64,000 nt of DNA from Leptospira mtsangambouensis (GCF_004770475.1 NZ_RQHK01000003.1:260154-324153), one strand, 5' to 3'; positions 47,269 through 58,112 are shown, numbered from the stretch's first letter. Notes: a model not told the origin generated them from the letters alone. Numbers and translations: made by a program.

Positions 47269-48515
47269 AAAGAAAAATGAAGTTTTTTTTCGGTAATACA
47301 GCTACATGGATGGAATCCATAACCAAATATTTGTTTGGCGGTACTTGCTTTTTACCAGTAGAACTTACCGAAAATTTGGTTACCAAGTTTTTTCCAAAAG
47401 ATCTTCATTTTTCCACCGGTTATTATGAGATAGATCTCCAGCTTTTTGCTGCCGCAGATGAAGGTCGAACTGAACCGCCGAGTGAACGTCGGAGAAGAGA
47501 AGAAAAAGAAAAGGGGAATGTCCCTAAGTCCAACGAAGTGGCATCCACACTTGTTTTGTTAGGTGGAACAGGTGTATTATTTGTTTTGGGTGACACATTT
47601 ATACGAAACACGGCTATTTTTATCAAAAAATACCTTCCCATGGGAATGAAACTAGATCGATTCGGGGCAGAGGAATTTCGTGTGATCCTTGCCGGTGTTT
47701 CCCGTGATTTTTTCAACCTTCTTTGGCCTATCCTTGCGATTACCCTTGTGTTTGCTATTGTTGGGAATGTGGTGCAGGTAGGGTTTATGTTTTCTCCGAG
47801 AGCACTTTCCTTTCGATTTGATCGAATCTCACCAAATTTTAAACGGGTTTTGCCAAATCGCCAAACTTTGTTTAATTTAGTAAAGTCTCTCGCAAAAGTA
47901 GTGTTAATCGGTGTAATTAGTTATGTTTTAATTTCAGGCGATTTTTTGAAAGTGCTTTTGACGGGAAATATGGGAATGATGCAGGCCATTACTCTCATCA
48001 CGTATTCTGGATTTAAGATTATGATGGCTGCTGGACTATTGTTGCTGGGGATAGCAGTCGCTGACTTTTTTTTCCAAAAGTCTGAATTTGAAGAATCTCT
48101 CAAACAAACACCTTCGGAAGCAAAACGAGAGATGAAAGAAGATTCAGGTGATCCTGTAATGAAAAACAGAAGGATGCAATTGGCAAGGGATATGATGCAG
48201 GGAAATATGCTTCGTGAAGTCCCAAAAGCCGATGTTGTGATAACCAATCCCACACATTATTCTGTAGCCTTATCTTATGAAATGGGAAGGGACTCTGCAC
48301 CGAGAGTGATTGCTAAGGGTGAAAACCGCCTAGCACTTGAAATACGAAGGATAGCACGTGAGAACGATGTCCCAATTATCGAAAGTCCAAAACAAGCACG
48401 TCTTTTATATGCGCAAGTAGAAGTGGGAGAAGAAATCCCACAAGAATTCTTCCAAGCGGTGGTACAAATCCTTATCACCCTTGAGAAGTTCAAAAAAAAA
48501 GTAGGAATGGCATAA
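47265..48515 (+). CDS. flhB: Flagellar export switch protein FlhB with extended N-terminus
   Basis: A 416-aa FlhB. The conserved core begins at about residue 56 with [24 protein letters not shown], four helices follow, and the self-cleavage motif NPTH is at 328-331. Residues 1-55 are an extra N-terminal stretch ([19 protein letters not shown] and onward) not seen in typical FlhB. No usable start codon is seen closer to the core, and ATGA coupling with fliR supports the long start. The extension is unexplained. Confidence 0.92.
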   Translation: MKRKMKFFFGNTATWMESITKYLFGGTCFLPVELTENLVTKFFPKDLHFSTGYYEIDLQLFAAADEGRTEPPSERRRREEKEKGNVPKSNEVASTLVLLGGTGVLFVLGDTFIRNTAIFIKKYLPMGMKLDRFGAEEFRVILAGVSRDFFNLLWPILAITLVFAIVGNVVQVGFMFSPRALSFRFDRISPNFKRVLPNRQTLFNLVKSLAKVVLIGVISYVLISGDFLKVLLTGNMGMMQAITLITYSGFKIMMAAGLLLLGIAVADFFFQKSEFEESLKQTPSEAKREMKEDSGDPVMKNRRMQLARDMMQGNMLREVPKADVVITNPTHYSVALSYEMGRDSAPRVIAKGENRLALEIRRIARENDVPIIESPKQARLLYAQVEVGEEIPQEFFQAVVQILITLEKFKKKVGMA

Positions 48516-48519
48516 ACAA

Positions 48520-50634
48520 ATGAACTTTAGAGACATACTCAAACAATCCGATGTGGTTTTAGGAGTGGGAACACTTCTGATTTTGGGAATGTTGATTGTC
48601 CCTTTACCGGGATTTGTCTTAGACATTCTGATTGTTGTGAGTATTGGGCTTGGGTTACTCATTCTCATGACAGCTTTGTCCGTGACCGAACCAAGTGAGT
48701 TTTCGATTTTTCCAAGTTTATTACTCATCACCACCTTATTTCGGTTAGCACTAAACGTATCCACCACAAGACAAATTTTATCAAAAGGCCCTGCGATGAA
48801 TTCCAGTGTGATTGAAGCCTTTGGAACCTTTGTAGTGGGTGGAGAATCGGGACTTGGAAAATATGTAGTAGGACTTATTATCTTTATCATCCTTACCATC
48901 GTACAGGTGTTAGTCATCACGAAAGGTGCAACAAGGATCTCGGAAGTAGCAGCAAGGTTTACACTCGATGGTTTACCACAAAAACAAATGTCCATCGATA
49001 TGGAATTGAATAGTGGTGCGATTACGGAAGCAGAAGCGAAAGTAAAACGAAAAAAGGTCCAACGGGAAGTTGATTTTTATGGGGCCATGGATGGAGCTTC
49101 GAAATTTGTGCAAGGGGATGTAAGGGCAGGGCTTATCATTACGGCCATTAACTTAATTGGTGGAATCCTCATTGGATCTACCATTCGTGGGGAATCCTTT
49201 CTCGCTTCGATTGAAACCTATGGAAAGTTTACGATTGGAGATGGACTCGTTTCTCAAATTCCGGGTCTTCTTTCCACAACTGCTACCGGTATCATTGTCA
49301 CTCGTTCCAGTTCAGAAAAAAAACTAACAGTGGAGATCAAAGACCAACTTTTTGGAAATGCTAAAACCTTGTATGTAGTTTCGGGGGCACTTGGTCTTTC
49401 TAGTTTGATTCCTGGACTTCCATTCTTCTCATTACTCTTTTTAGCAGGTGCCATTGGTTATTTGGGATATTCCATTGAACAAGTGGCAAAAGAAGAAATC
49501 AAAAAAATAGAAAACGTTGCCCAAGAAAAAGTCCAAGAGAAAAAACCAGAAAACTATATCAAAGAAATTTCTGTGGAAGCCATCCAAGTGGAACTTGGTC
49601 GCGATTTACTCCCGTTAGTGGATGCCTCATCGGGTGGTCATTTACTTGAACAGATCGCCAATACACGAAAAAAATTCGCAATTGATTTTGGACTCGTGAT
49701 TCCAGCCATTCGAATCATAGACAATTTAGAAATCCCTCATGATAACTATAGCATTCGTATCAATGGAGTGGTGGTTGGCCAATCGGCAGTCAGAGCAGAT
49801 CGACTGATGGCAATGAATAACACTGCACGTAACTTGGATCCAATTGTAGGAGAACCATTTACGGAACCGGCATTTGGTTTGAAAGCAACTTGGATTGATC
49901 CAAATGATAAAATTGAAGTGGAGAACAAAGGTTATTCGGTTGTGGATCCATCAACGGTTATCATCACTCATCTAAAAGAGTTAATTTCGAATTATGCATC
50001 ACAACTTTTAGGAAGAGAAGAAGTGAAAGCACTTCTCGAACATTTACGACAAACACATCCCACTCTTGTGGGAGAATTGGATTACGATAAACAAGGAAGA
50101 CTTGGGATCATCCAACAAACCTTACAAAACCTTCTTGCAGAAGGATTATCCATTAAAAACCTTCCGAAAATTATGGATGCCATTGCGAACCATCTGCCAA
50201 GGACAAACAATCCTTTTGATTTGGCAGAACATGTAAGGCAAGCTTTGTCACGTCAAATCATCAATGATTTCCTTTCTCCAGATGGAAAGTTACATGTGGT
50301 GACCATTGACCCAAGGATCATTGATCGTATGAACAAAAGTATCACACTGGATGAAACGGATGGAAGTAAACTCATCATCCTTCCGCATGATGTTCGTGTG
50401 AGGATTTTGGAATCGGTTTACAATGAATTACAAAAGGCATTGGATGAGAATAGATTCCTTATCTTTGTGGTTTCTAGATACTTGAGACAAGCCTTTGCAT
50501 TCTTTTTGACAAAGGAACTACCCCCCAGGAACTTTGCAGTAATTGCTTCTGAAGAAATCCATAGAGGGGTTCCGACAGAAATTGCCTCGGTTCTAAGCCT
50601 TCCTTCCAGAGAGGAACACCCACAAGAAGCATAG
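48520..50634 (+). CDS. flhA: Flagellar export gate protein FlhA
   Basis: A 704-aa FlhA, of normal length. Residues about 1-310 carry eight membrane helices with [18 protein letters not shown], the FHIPEP-family loop region [19 protein letters not shown] and [10 protein letters not shown]. The C-terminal cytoplasmic ring domain (about 350-700) has DRLMAMN. It forms the nonameric gate that receives chaperone-bound cargo. It ends the operon; dus follows 8 bp later. Confidence 0.96.
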   Translation: MNFRDILKQSDVVLGVGTLLILGMLIVPLPGFVLDILIVVSIGLGLLILMTALSVTEPSEFSIFPSLLLITTLFRLALNVSTTRQILSKGPAMNSSVIEAFGTFVVGGESGLGKYVVGLIIFIILTIVQVLVITKGATRISEVAARFTLDGLPQKQMSIDMELNSGAITEAEAKVKRKKVQREVDFYGAMDGASKFVQGDVRAGLIITAINLIGGILIGSTIRGESFLASIETYGKFTIGDGLVSQIPGLLSTTATGIIVTRSSSEKKLTVEIKDQLFGNAKTLYVVSGALGLSSLIPGLPFFSLLFLAGAIGYLGYSIEQVAKEEIKKIENVAQEKVQEKKPENYIKEISVEAIQVELGRDLLPLVDASSGGHLLEQIANTRKKFAIDFGLVIPAIRIIDNLEIPHDNYSIRINGVVVGQSAVRADRLMAMNNTARNLDPIVGEPFTEPAFGLKATWIDPNDKIEVENKGYSVVDPSTVIITHLKELISNYASQLLGREEVKALLEHLRQTHPTLVGELDYDKQGRLGIIQQTLQNLLAEGLSIKNLPKIMDAIANHLPRTNNPFDLAEHVRQALSRQIINDFLSPDGKLHVVTIDPRIIDRMNKSITLDETDGSKLIILPHDVRVRILESVYNELQKALDENRFLIFVVSRYLRQAFAFFLTKELPPRNFAVIASEEIHRGVPTEIASVLSLPSREEHPQEA

Positions 50635-50642
50635 GAGATTTT

Positions 50643-51614
50643 TTGACAAGTTCAGTTCCATCGTACCGCATTTCTGTTGCCCCGATGATGGACTGGACGG
50701 ACAGACATTTCCGGTTTTTTATCCGGCTTATCTCCAAACGCGCGTTACTCTATACGGAGATGGTGACCACAGGTGCCATCCTTCGTGGAAAAGACAACCA
50801 TAGATATTTAGATTTTTCAAAAGAAGAACATCCCGTTGCTCTCCAGTTAGGTGGCGATTCACCCACGGCACTGGCTGAATGTGCCAAAATTGGGGAAGAT
50901 TATGGTTATGATGAAATCAATCTGAATGTGGGTTGTCCTTCTGATAGGGTCCAAAGTGGCAGTTTCGGTGCCTGTCTAATGAAAGAACCAGAACTTGTTG
51001 CTGAGATGGTCTCCGCTTGTAAGACAAAGGTCAAAATTCCAGTTACCGTCAAACATCGAATTGGTGTGAACGGAAAAGAAAGTTACGAGGATTTATATCA
51101 TTTTGTTTCCAAAATTAAGGAAGCAGGAGTGGATCATAGCATCGTTCATGCTAGGATTGCGATTTTAGAAGGACTTTCTCCCAAAGAAAATCGAACAGTT
51201 CCTCCCCTCCGTTATCAAGATGTTTATCGATTAAAAGATGAATTCCCCGATTTACCAATAACGATCAATGGGGGAATTAAAACCCATGCTGAGATTAAAG
51301 AACATCTAACAAAAGTAGATGGAGTCATGATAGGGCGTGCGGCTTACGACAATCCATTTTTATTTCATGAAGTGGACCAATTGTATTTTGGAGCAAAAGA
51401 AAATCCTCTTTCGAGAGAAGAAGTGCTTCGTGAACTTATCTCCTATATTCACTCGGCTCTTAAAAAAGACGGAAAAGTGCATCATATTCTACGCCATATT
51501 TTGGGACTTTATTTTGGAGAAAGGGGAGCCAGAGAATTTCGAAAATTTCTCACGGATCGAATGCATCTTCCTTACGCCAACGAATCCATCCTTCTGGATT
51601 ATTTAAAACGTTAA
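50643..51614 (+). CDS. dusA: tRNA-dihydrouridine synthase (DusA type)
   Basis: A 323-aa flavoenzyme that reduces uridine in tRNA D-loops. [15 protein letters not shown] at the start, [19 protein letters not shown] with Cys98, KHRIG and INGGI fit the DusA branch. The start is a TTG at 50643. It lies 8 bp after flhA and probably shares its transcript. A GC-rich structured stretch follows. Confidence 0.92.
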   Translation: MTSSVPSYRISVAPMMDWTDRHFRFFIRLISKRALLYTEMVTTGAILRGKDNHRYLDFSKEEHPVALQLGGDSPTALAECAKIGEDYGYDEINLNVGCPSDRVQSGSFGACLMKEPELVAEMVSACKTKVKIPVTVKHRIGVNGKESYEDLYHFVSKIKEAGVDHSIVHARIAILEGLSPKENRTVPPLRYQDVYRLKDEFPDLPITINGGIKTHAEIKEHLTKVDGVMIGRAAYDNPFLFHEVDQLYFGAKENPLSREEVLRELISYIHSALKKDGKVHHILRHILGLYFGERGAREFRKFLTDRMHLPYANESILLDYLKR

Positions 51615-51948
51615 GGATCTGGAGGGCGTAAGGCCAGCGAATCGTCTAACGACGAGAAGCTGGCGGAAGCGAAAGCGCACCCCGGAGGAGCCTGACCCTT
51701 GGAAAATAAAAGCTTTCAATCGGGACAAATTGGGGAACGCCCAAAGAAAAGAAATAGAAGTCAATTCAATTATTTAAAATTAGAAGATATATATTAACTT
51801 AGATTAGACGGTTCGTGTCTGGCGTTTGTTCTAAAAATTCTGGATTTGCCTGAAAAACACGGAGAAAACTCATCGAAAATCTATTAAAATCAAATGAGTT
51901 GACAGGGCGGTTTCTCTTCCCAGCCTGGTTAAATTGAGAGGGAATACC
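51615..51948. other. Intergenic region between dusA and the helicase gene
   Basis: This 334-bp stretch holds the GC-rich structured element at 51617-51702 (listed separately) and then AT-rich sequence. No open frame with coding character is seen. The promoter of the helicase gene probably lies in the second half; GAGAGGGA just before 51949 is its RBS. Confidence 0.5.
51617..51702. repeat. GC-rich palindromic element (possible dispersed repeat or RNA)
   Basis: About 86 bp that are far richer in G+C (near 60 %) than the surroundings. GCCAGC (51633-51638) pairs with GCTGGC (51659-51664), and within it TCGTC (51642-51646) pairs with GACGA (51651-51655) around TAAC. Further GC-rich segments flank this stem. 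It directly follows the dusA stop. The pattern fits a REP-like intergenic repeat or a structured RNA; no second copy is visible in this window. Confidence 0.45.
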
Positions 51949-53646
51949 ATGACCAAGCCACTCACCGTACAAAGTGACAAAACAATGCTTCTAGAGGTTG
52001 ATAACCCAGAATTTGAAGCCTGTCGGGACCTCGTTTCCAAGTTTGCTGAGCTCGAAAAAAGCCCGGAATATATGCATACGTATCGCATTTCTCCACTTTC
52101 TTTGTGGAATGCTGCTTCCATTAAAATGACGGCAGATGAGATCATTGAAGGTTTAACTAAGTTTGCACGTTATTCCGTTCCTAAAAACGTAATGAATGAA
52201 GTGAGAGAACAAATCTCTCGTTACGGAAAAGTAAAACTAGTGAAGGAAGAATCTGGGGAATTGTATATCATTTCCAACGAAAAAGGATTCATTACTGAAA
52301 TTGCGAATAACCGCGCCGTTCAACCCTTTGTGGATGGAATGGAAGGTGATAAAATTCGTATCAAAAAAGAATACCGCGGTCACATCAAACAAGCGTTAAT
52401 CAAAATTGGTTTCCCTGTGGAAGACCTTGCTGGTTACGATGAAGGAAATAAATATCCATTTAATTTGCGCCCTGTTACCGTTGGTGGTATCAAGTTTGGA
52501 ATGCGTGACTACCAAAGAGCTTCGGTTGAGGCCTTCCATGCTGGTGGACGTAACGAAGGGGGATCTGGGGTTGTGGTCCTTCCTTGCGGTGCGGGAAAAA
52601 CCATTGTGGGGATGGGGGTTATGCAAATTGTCGGAGCAGAAACTCTGATTCTTGTTACGAACACTTTGTCCATTCGTCAGTGGAGAAATGAAATTTTAGA
52701 CAAAACCGATATCCCTGAATCGGACATCGGTGAGTATTCGGGTGAACTCAAAGAAATCAAACCGATTACCATTGCAACTTATAATATCTTAACTCATCGA
52801 AAGAAAAAAGGTGGGGACTTCACACACTTTCATATTTTCAGCGCTAACAACTGGGGACTGATTGTTTATGATGAGGTTCACTTATTACCAGCTCCTGTAT
52901 TTCGTATGACTTCAGAACTCCAAGCCAAACGTAGGTTAGGTTTGACTGCGACTCTTGTTCGTGAAGATGGACTAGAAGAAGATGTGTTTTCTCTCATTGG
53001 TCCTAAAAAGTATGATGTACCATGGAAAGAACTCGAAGCCAAGTCTTGGATTGCTGAAGCCAATTGTGTGGAAATTCGTGTTCCTATGGAAGATGATCTT
53101 CGTATGAAGTATTCTGTGGCTGATGACCGTGAGAAGTTTCGTTTGGCATCGGAAAATCCAGAAAAACTCCGTGCGATCAGTTATATTCTAAAAAAACACT
53201 CCACTAACAACATTTTGGTGATTGGGCAGTATATCAATCAGTTAGAAGAAATTTCGAACACTTTCAAAATTCCTTTGATTACTGGAAAAACTCCGCTGCC
53301 TGAAAGACAAGAGCTCTACCAAGCGTTCCGTTCTGGTCAAATCAAACAACTTGTGGTTTCTAAGGTGGCAAACTTCTCCATCGACTTACCAGATGCGAAC
53401 ATTGCCATCCAGGTATCGGGAACCTTTGGTTCCAGACAAGAAGAGGCGCAGCGTCTAGGGCGTATCCTTCGTCCGAAAGCCCAAGACAACACGGCCATTT
53501 TTTACTCGCTGATTTCGCGTGATACGAACGAAGAAAGGTTTGGTCAAAACAGACAGCTCTTCCTCACCGAACAAGGGTATGAATACGAAATTTATACTCT
53601 GGATCAGTTCAAAGAAACAGTTCCAGAGGAATCACTCACTAAATAG
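51949..53646 (+). CDS. XPB/Rad25-type superfamily 2 DNA helicase
   Basis: A 565-aa helicase from the ATG at 51949 (RBS GAGAGGGA); a TTG 15 bases upstream is less likely. The N-terminal part is the XPB-specific damage-recognition-like region. Helicase motifs are PCGAGKTIV (Walker A), YDEVHLLPAP (DEVH box), GLTATLVREDG, and SKVANFSIDLPDANIAIQVSG with QEEAQRLGRILRP (motif VI). Bacterial XPB homologues occur in spirochaetes and some actinobacteria. Roles in repair or transcription are likely but untested here. Confidence 0.92.
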   Translation: MTKPLTVQSDKTMLLEVDNPEFEACRDLVSKFAELEKSPEYMHTYRISPLSLWNAASIKMTADEIIEGLTKFARYSVPKNVMNEVREQISRYGKVKLVKEESGELYIISNEKGFITEIANNRAVQPFVDGMEGDKIRIKKEYRGHIKQALIKIGFPVEDLAGYDEGNKYPFNLRPVTVGGIKFGMRDYQRASVEAFHAGGRNEGGSGVVVLPCGAGKTIVGMGVMQIVGAETLILVTNTLSIRQWRNEILDKTDIPESDIGEYSGELKEIKPITIATYNILTHRKKKGGDFTHFHIFSANNWGLIVYDEVHLLPAPVFRMTSELQAKRRLGLTATLVREDGLEEDVFSLIGPKKYDVPWKELEAKSWIAEANCVEIRVPMEDDLRMKYSVADDREKFRLASENPEKLRAISYILKKHSTNNILVIGQYINQLEEISNTFKIPLITGKTPLPERQELYQAFRSGQIKQLVVSKVANFSIDLPDANIAIQVSGTFGSRQEEAQRLGRILRPKAQDNTAIFYSLISRDTNEERFGQNRQLFLTEQGYEYEIYTLDQFKETVPEESLTK

Positions 53647-53654
53647 AGGACAAA

Positions 53655-54872
53655 ATGAAACTTGTAGCAAAACGACTGGATGTCGTAGAACCTTCTCCCA
53701 CTCTCGCGATCACTGCCAAAGCCAATCAGTTGAAAGCGAGTGGACTTGATGTTGTTGGATTTGGAGCAGGGGAACCTGACTTTGATACACCAGCACATAT
53801 CAAAGAAGCTGCCAAAAAGGCAATGGACCAAGGGAAAACCAAATACACTCCTGTGAGTGGAACTGTTTCTTTGAAAGAGGCCATCATTCGTAAATTTGAA
53901 ACCGAAAATGGTCTGAAATACGAAAAGAACCAAATCATTGTAGGAACAGGTGGAAAACAGGTTCTCTACAATTTTTTTATGGCGACTCTCAATCCTGGTG
54001 ACGAGGTAATCATCCCTGCACCGTATTGGGTGAGTTATGCGGATATCGTTCGTTTGGCGGAAGGAACACCGGTGATTGTGGCAACAGACATTTCCAATGG
54101 ATTTAAAATCACACCAGAACAATTGGAAAAAGCCATCACTCCCAAAACTAAAGTTTTTATTTTTAATTCTCCATCGAACCCAACAGGTGCGGCTTACACT
54201 CGTTCGGATGTAGAAGCACTGGTAAAAGTTTTGGAACCAAAAGATATCATAACAGTTTCTGATGATATTTATGAAAAAATCATTTATGATGGATTGGAAT
54301 TTGTAAATCCCGCCATGATTTCACCTAAGATGAAGGAAAAAACCTTTGTCATCAATGGTGTGTCCAAAGCATACTCGATGACAGGTTGGAGGATTGGATA
54401 CGGGGCAGGAAACGCAGAGATTGTGAAAAACATGGACACCATGCAAGGACAATCCACAAGCAATGCTTCCTCCATTTCCCAAGCAGCTGCTGAGGCTGCG
54501 CTCACTGGAGACCAAACACCTGTGACAGAAATGCTGAAGGCCTTTGACAAACGTCGTAAACTCATCGTGGGATTATTGCGTGAGATTCCAGGTGTGGAAT
54601 GTCGGATGCCAGAAGGTGCTTTTTATGCCTTCCCTTATATCACGGGTGTTTACGCAACTCCTGGGTTCAAACGACTACTCGCAGAGAAAAAAGAAAGTTC
54701 TTATTCCAAACTTTTTTGTGATGTCCTCCTTGATAAATACAATGTGGCCGCAGTGCCAGGCATAGCTTTTGGGGATGATAAAGCCATTCGTTTGTCTTAT
54801 GCGTTAGGTGATAAAGACATTGAAAAAGGTGTGGCTCGCATCAAACAAATGGTTGAGGATTTACAAAAATAG
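53655..54872 (+). CDS. Class I aminotransferase (aspartate aminotransferase type)
   Basis: A 405-aa PLP enzyme of the I-gamma aspartate aminotransferase type. GFGAGEPDFDTP at the start, NSPSNPTGAAY (171-181), and the PLP lysine K238 in NGVSKAYSMTGWRIGYG are clear. It probably makes aspartate from oxaloacetate and glutamate, and may also accept prephenate or aromatic acids. It follows the helicase by 8 bp. Confidence 0.9.
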   Translation: MKLVAKRLDVVEPSPTLAITAKANQLKASGLDVVGFGAGEPDFDTPAHIKEAAKKAMDQGKTKYTPVSGTVSLKEAIIRKFETENGLKYEKNQIIVGTGGKQVLYNFFMATLNPGDEVIIPAPYWVSYADIVRLAEGTPVIVATDISNGFKITPEQLEKAITPKTKVFIFNSPSNPTGAAYTRSDVEALVKVLEPKDIITVSDDIYEKIIYDGLEFVNPAMISPKMKEKTFVINGVSKAYSMTGWRIGYGAGNAEIVKNMDTMQGQSTSNASSISQAAAEAALTGDQTPVTEMLKAFDKRRKLIVGLLREIPGVECRMPEGAFYAFPYITGVYATPGFKRLLAEKKESSYSKLFCDVLLDKYNVAAVPGIAFGDDKAIRLSYALGDKDIEKGVARIKQMVEDLQK

Positions 54873-54873
54873 A

Positions 54874-55965
54874 ATGGTGTCTGTCCCTTTACTGAAAAAA
54901 TTTTGTAGAGGGACAGAGTTTTCTAACTTCTTCTCTAATTTGCGACAGGTTTTGATTTTAAATTTTTTTTCAGTTTTCCTTTTAATTCTGGTAGGTCCCG
55001 TTTTAGGAGCACCCACCTTACAAGAAAAATCCAAACAGACCAAACCCTCTGAACTTGTAAAACGGGATTCCAACTCCCAAATTGTGATTCCGGTGATTGG
55101 TCTCAACTTACATTTGTTTGCTGATCAGAAAAGTGATGTGTTGCGAAAACTAAAATTTGGAGAACCAGTTTCCTTTGACAAGGATTCGCTGGAAAGCCCC
55201 AAAGAAGATTGGATTCCTGTAAAATTAGAAGACGGGCTTTCTGGGTTTATCAAACGTTCTATTGTTCGTTCGGTTCCGCCCAAACAGTATTTGTCTACTT
55301 TGTTATTTGAAGCAGAACGAATGATTCTTTCCAATCAAATTGATTTTCCTGCCAAACAAGAGATTACCGATACTATTTTTGCCATTTCTTCTGCGGGAAA
55401 ATTTACAGGGGATGATTTTATATTTATCCGAGCCAAAGCCGGATTTTTCCTAAAAAAAACAGTCGATCTTATGAATACAAAAGGAATCAAACCGGACAAT
55501 GATCCAGGTACTTTGGAATTTTTAAAACGCCACCAAACCAGGTTGTTGTATGATTATAATTCTGGGAAATACTATGTAGATTCAAATTATTTTTGGAAAC
55601 TACTAGAAGCATATCCAAAAACAAAACATTCGGATTACGCCGGTTATTTGGCAACAGAAAGTATGCCGAATGCAGATTGTAATGTGGATTTGAAATGTCG
55701 TTTGGAAGAAATGAGAAAGGGAAAACTTCGTTATATCTATTTATTTCCCACTGGTAATTATATTAATTTATACACTAAAGATTTAGTAAACAATTTGCAA
55801 TCGATGACAAAAGATCCAGATTCTATCCCTTGTTTTGCTCCAGTGGGGGAAGGGATCAAATCAGAAATCAATCAAATGATTCGATATGCTTCAGAAATTG
55901 GACCTCGTGAAAAAAAACAAATCCTTCCTCATTTACAAATCCTAAAGAAAGAATGTTTTCGTTAA
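54874..55965 (+). CDS. SH3-domain exported protein
   Basis: A 363-aa protein from the ATG at 54874, one base after the aminotransferase stop; a start at 54808 would overlap that gene by 65 bp. A hydrophobic segment at about 28-46 is an internal-type signal or anchor. A bacterial SH3 domain (about 70-130) shows LHLFADQKSDVLRKLKFGEPV and WIPVKLEDGLSGFIKRSIV. The rest is helical without a known motif. A cell-wall-linked function is possible. Confidence 0.7.
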   Translation: MVSVPLLKKFCRGTEFSNFFSNLRQVLILNFFSVFLLILVGPVLGAPTLQEKSKQTKPSELVKRDSNSQIVIPVIGLNLHLFADQKSDVLRKLKFGEPVSFDKDSLESPKEDWIPVKLEDGLSGFIKRSIVRSVPPKQYLSTLLFEAERMILSNQIDFPAKQEITDTIFAISSAGKFTGDDFIFIRAKAGFFLKKTVDLMNTKGIKPDNDPGTLEFLKRHQTRLLYDYNSGKYYVDSNYFWKLLEAYPKTKHSDYAGYLATESMPNADCNVDLKCRLEEMRKGKLRYIYLFPTGNYINLYTKDLVNNLQSMTKDPDSIPCFAPVGEGIKSEINQMIRYASEIGPREKKQILPHLQILKKECFR

Positions 55966-55994
55966 CGCTTTTCTGAAATTTGGTAGAGGTTTTT

Positions 55995-56798
55995 GTGAAA
56001 TTAAGTTACAAACTGTATCCATTCCAGCAAAATTCAGAGAATGAAAAATCTTTAGGTGATATTATCATCTTACATGGATTATTCGGTTCATCAAAAAACT
56101 GGGTGACCGTGGCAAAGTTTTTATCAAACTTCGGTTCAGTTTATACTGTTGACCAAAGAAACCATGGAGATTCTCCCCATGCTTCTGAACACTCTATCCG
56201 ATTGATGTCAGAGGATTTGGAAGAATTCATTTTGGACCACCAAATCAAAAATCCGATTTTACTTGGTCACTCTATGGGTGGGCTTGTGGCAATGTATTTT
56301 GATTTTACTCATCCCTGCGTTTTGAATGCTTTGGTTGTGCAAGACATTGCACCAAGGTCCTATCCTTTTGGATATGATCAGGAAATCCAGTCTATGTCTT
56401 TTCCCTTGGAAGGATTCACTTCGCGGACTCAAATTGATACTGAGATGGCAAAATTTTTACCGGATACCTTTATTCGTCAGTTTTTACAAATGAGTTTGGA
56501 AAGGTTAGATTCGGGTGAGTATCGTTGGAAACTCAATGTGGAAGGACTGAATCAGGCAAGGCGAGTTTTTGATCATCCTTTTCCTGAAAAGATATCTTCC
56601 GACACAAATACTCTTTTTATTCTCGGGGGATCTTCAGACTATATTAAGGATACGGATGAAACCTTAATTCAGGATACTTTTTCTCATTTAACAATGGAAA
56701 GTATTTTGGGAGGTGGACATTATATTCATTATACCCATCAAGCAGAGTATTTAGAAATTTTAAAGAATTGGTTTCAATCGAAAATCTCCAACCACTGA
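55995..56798 (+). CDS. Alpha/beta-hydrolase
   Basis: A 267-aa alpha/beta-hydrolase of the YbfF/acyl-esterase type. The oxyanion segment is ILHGLFGSSKNW, the nucleophile elbow GHSMGGLVA, and the late His is in GGGHYIHYTH. The GTG at 55995 has AGAGG five bases before it, better than the TTG at 55980. The substrate is unknown. Confidence 0.82.
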   Translation: MKLSYKLYPFQQNSENEKSLGDIIILHGLFGSSKNWVTVAKFLSNFGSVYTVDQRNHGDSPHASEHSIRLMSEDLEEFILDHQIKNPILLGHSMGGLVAMYFDFTHPCVLNALVVQDIAPRSYPFGYDQEIQSMSFPLEGFTSRTQIDTEMAKFLPDTFIRQFLQMSLERLDSGEYRWKLNVEGLNQARRVFDHPFPEKISSDTNTLFILGGSSDYIKDTDETLIQDTFSHLTMESILGGGHYIHYTHQAEYLEILKNWFQSKISNH

Positions 56799-56829
56799 AA
56801 CAATAAAATTGAAAAAGAAGTTGGAGATT
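56783..56829. terminator. Inverted repeat between the hydrolase and dps
   Basis: AATCTCCAAC (56783-56792) and GTTGGAGATT (56820-56829) are a perfect 10-bp inverted repeat across the end of the hydrolase gene, between convergent genes. The loop is 27 bases and T-runs are weak, so it is a possible two-way terminator. Confidence 0.5.
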
Positions 56830-56870
56830 GGTTGTTTAGTGAGACGATACAAGCCAGGTCAAAAAAAGGA

Positions 56871-57344
56871 TTAATCTTCCAGTAAAGACCTTAACATCCA
56901 TGCTGTTTTTTCGTGAATGTCCAAACGTTGTGTGAGTAAGTCCAATGTTGCTTGGTCGTTTCCTTTCTCAGCTGGTGCATAGGCGGCTCGCGCTGTACGA
57001 ATCACTGCTTCATTTCCTTCCACTAAATGTTTGATCATCTCTTGGGCTTTCGGAACTTCTTTGTCTTCTGCGATGCTAGAATATTTTGCGAATTCCCAAC
57101 CACCCATTGGTGCATAGTATCCAAGTGATCGAATCCTTTCAGCAATGGGATCAATTGCATTCCAAAGTTCCGTATACTGTGTCATAAACAGAATATGCAA
57201 AGTTTGAAACATTGGCCCCGTTACGTTCCAATGGTAACTATGAGTTTTTTGGTACAAAGTGTACGTATCTGCTAAAAGTTTTTTTAAAGACTCTGAGATC
57301 GCACTTCTTTCTTCTTCTGGGATTCCAATATTAATTTTCATCAT
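56871..57344 (-). CDS. dps: Dps-family DNA-protection/ferritin-like protein
   Basis: A 157-aa protein with the Dps helix-bundle and ferroxidase pattern [34 protein letters not shown]. Dps dodecamers oxidise iron and shield DNA in starvation or peroxide stress. Position of the start (ATG at 57344 or the next codon) matters little. It is convergent with the hydrolase upstream. Confidence 0.93.
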   Translation of the reverse strand: MMKINIGIPEEERSAISESLKKLLADTYTLYQKTHSYHWNVTGPMFQTLHILFMTQYTELWNAIDPIAERIRSLGYYAPMGGWEFAKYSSIAEDKEVPKAQEMIKHLVEGNEAVIRTARAAYAPAEKGNDQATLDLLTQRLDIHEKTAWMLRSLLED

Positions 57345-57367
57345 TTATCCTTTTGGTTTACTATGTA

Positions 57368-57985
57368 TTATTTCTTTAGTTCTGAAACGATTCGTTCTAC
57401 TAGACTTTCAGCAACAAAATCATATTGGCTGGTGGTTAACAAAATGTCCTCACGACTCCAGATGAGCCCAAGTCCTAAACTATATTGGATTAATTTTCCT
57501 ATGGTCCAATCTGCTCCTGGTTTTTTACGGGCATTGACGATGACCTGGCCTGATTCTATATGAACTATTTTTAGGGAAACTGTATCCACTAAATTGGGGA
57601 TGAGTTTTCCTTTTTCATCGTATTTTTTGAGTGCAGATCCTCGACCAAAAATCAAGGCATCCACACCAAGCACTTTTCCCAATCGAACGGCTGTTTGTGT
57701 ATCGATGATTCCAGTTTTAGAAAAACTTTGTTCGTTTACTACTTTTGAAAGTTGTTCTCTTTCGATTACTTTGATTGGAAGTAATTTTGCAATTTGCAAA
57801 GAGACTGCATCGGTGAATTCATCTCCCCATTTGGCCTCTTCAATGTCAAAAAGCAGAACTGCCACTTTTGAAATTCCCAAATCTGTTTTTCCCGATTCTG
57901 GGTATTGGACAGCAGCATCCATAGTGCGACAATTTGCAAAGGATAGGCAAAGGAGGAGGGCTAAGCACGCTAAATATGGTTTCAT
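57368..57985 (-). CDS. CsgG-like lipoprotein
   Basis: A 205-aa lipoprotein. The ATG at 57985 has AAGGA upstream and gives a clean signal peptide ending SFANC; a longer reading from 58150 would have no signal. The mature part has VAVLLFDIEEAKWGDEFTDAVSLQIAK and VIEREQLSKVVNEQ, then LGVDALIFGRG, as in CsgG/TolB-N-like outer-membrane assembly proteins. It lacks enough length for a full curli pore. Its role is unknown. Confidence 0.75.
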   Translation of the reverse strand: MKPYLACLALLLCLSFANCRTMDAAVQYPESGKTDLGISKVAVLLFDIEEAKWGDEFTDAVSLQIAKLLPIKVIEREQLSKVVNEQSFSKTGIIDTQTAVRLGKVLGVDALIFGRGSALKKYDEKGKLIPNLVDTVSLKIVHIESGQVIVNARKKPGADWTIGKLIQYSLGLGLIWSREDILLTTSQYDFVAESLVERIVSELKK

Positions 57986-58112
57986 AGATTTCCTTAAGAA
58001 ATGATGGAAGGATCGCAAACCGGCAATTCTTTTTCGGTTCAAAAACAGGCATTTTGGAAAATTCGCTTTTCCAATTGTGGTCTCTCCTAGATTTTTCCAA
58101 CTAGGTCCTTTA

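Noticed and set aside
48405..48995. 196-aa minus-strand frame opposite flhB/flhA
   Set aside because: Two well-conserved genes cover it on the other strand; no RBS or domain.
51617..51702. GC-rich element as a tRNA gene
   Set aside because: The stems do not fold into a cloverleaf; there is no T-loop sequence and no CCA-end context.
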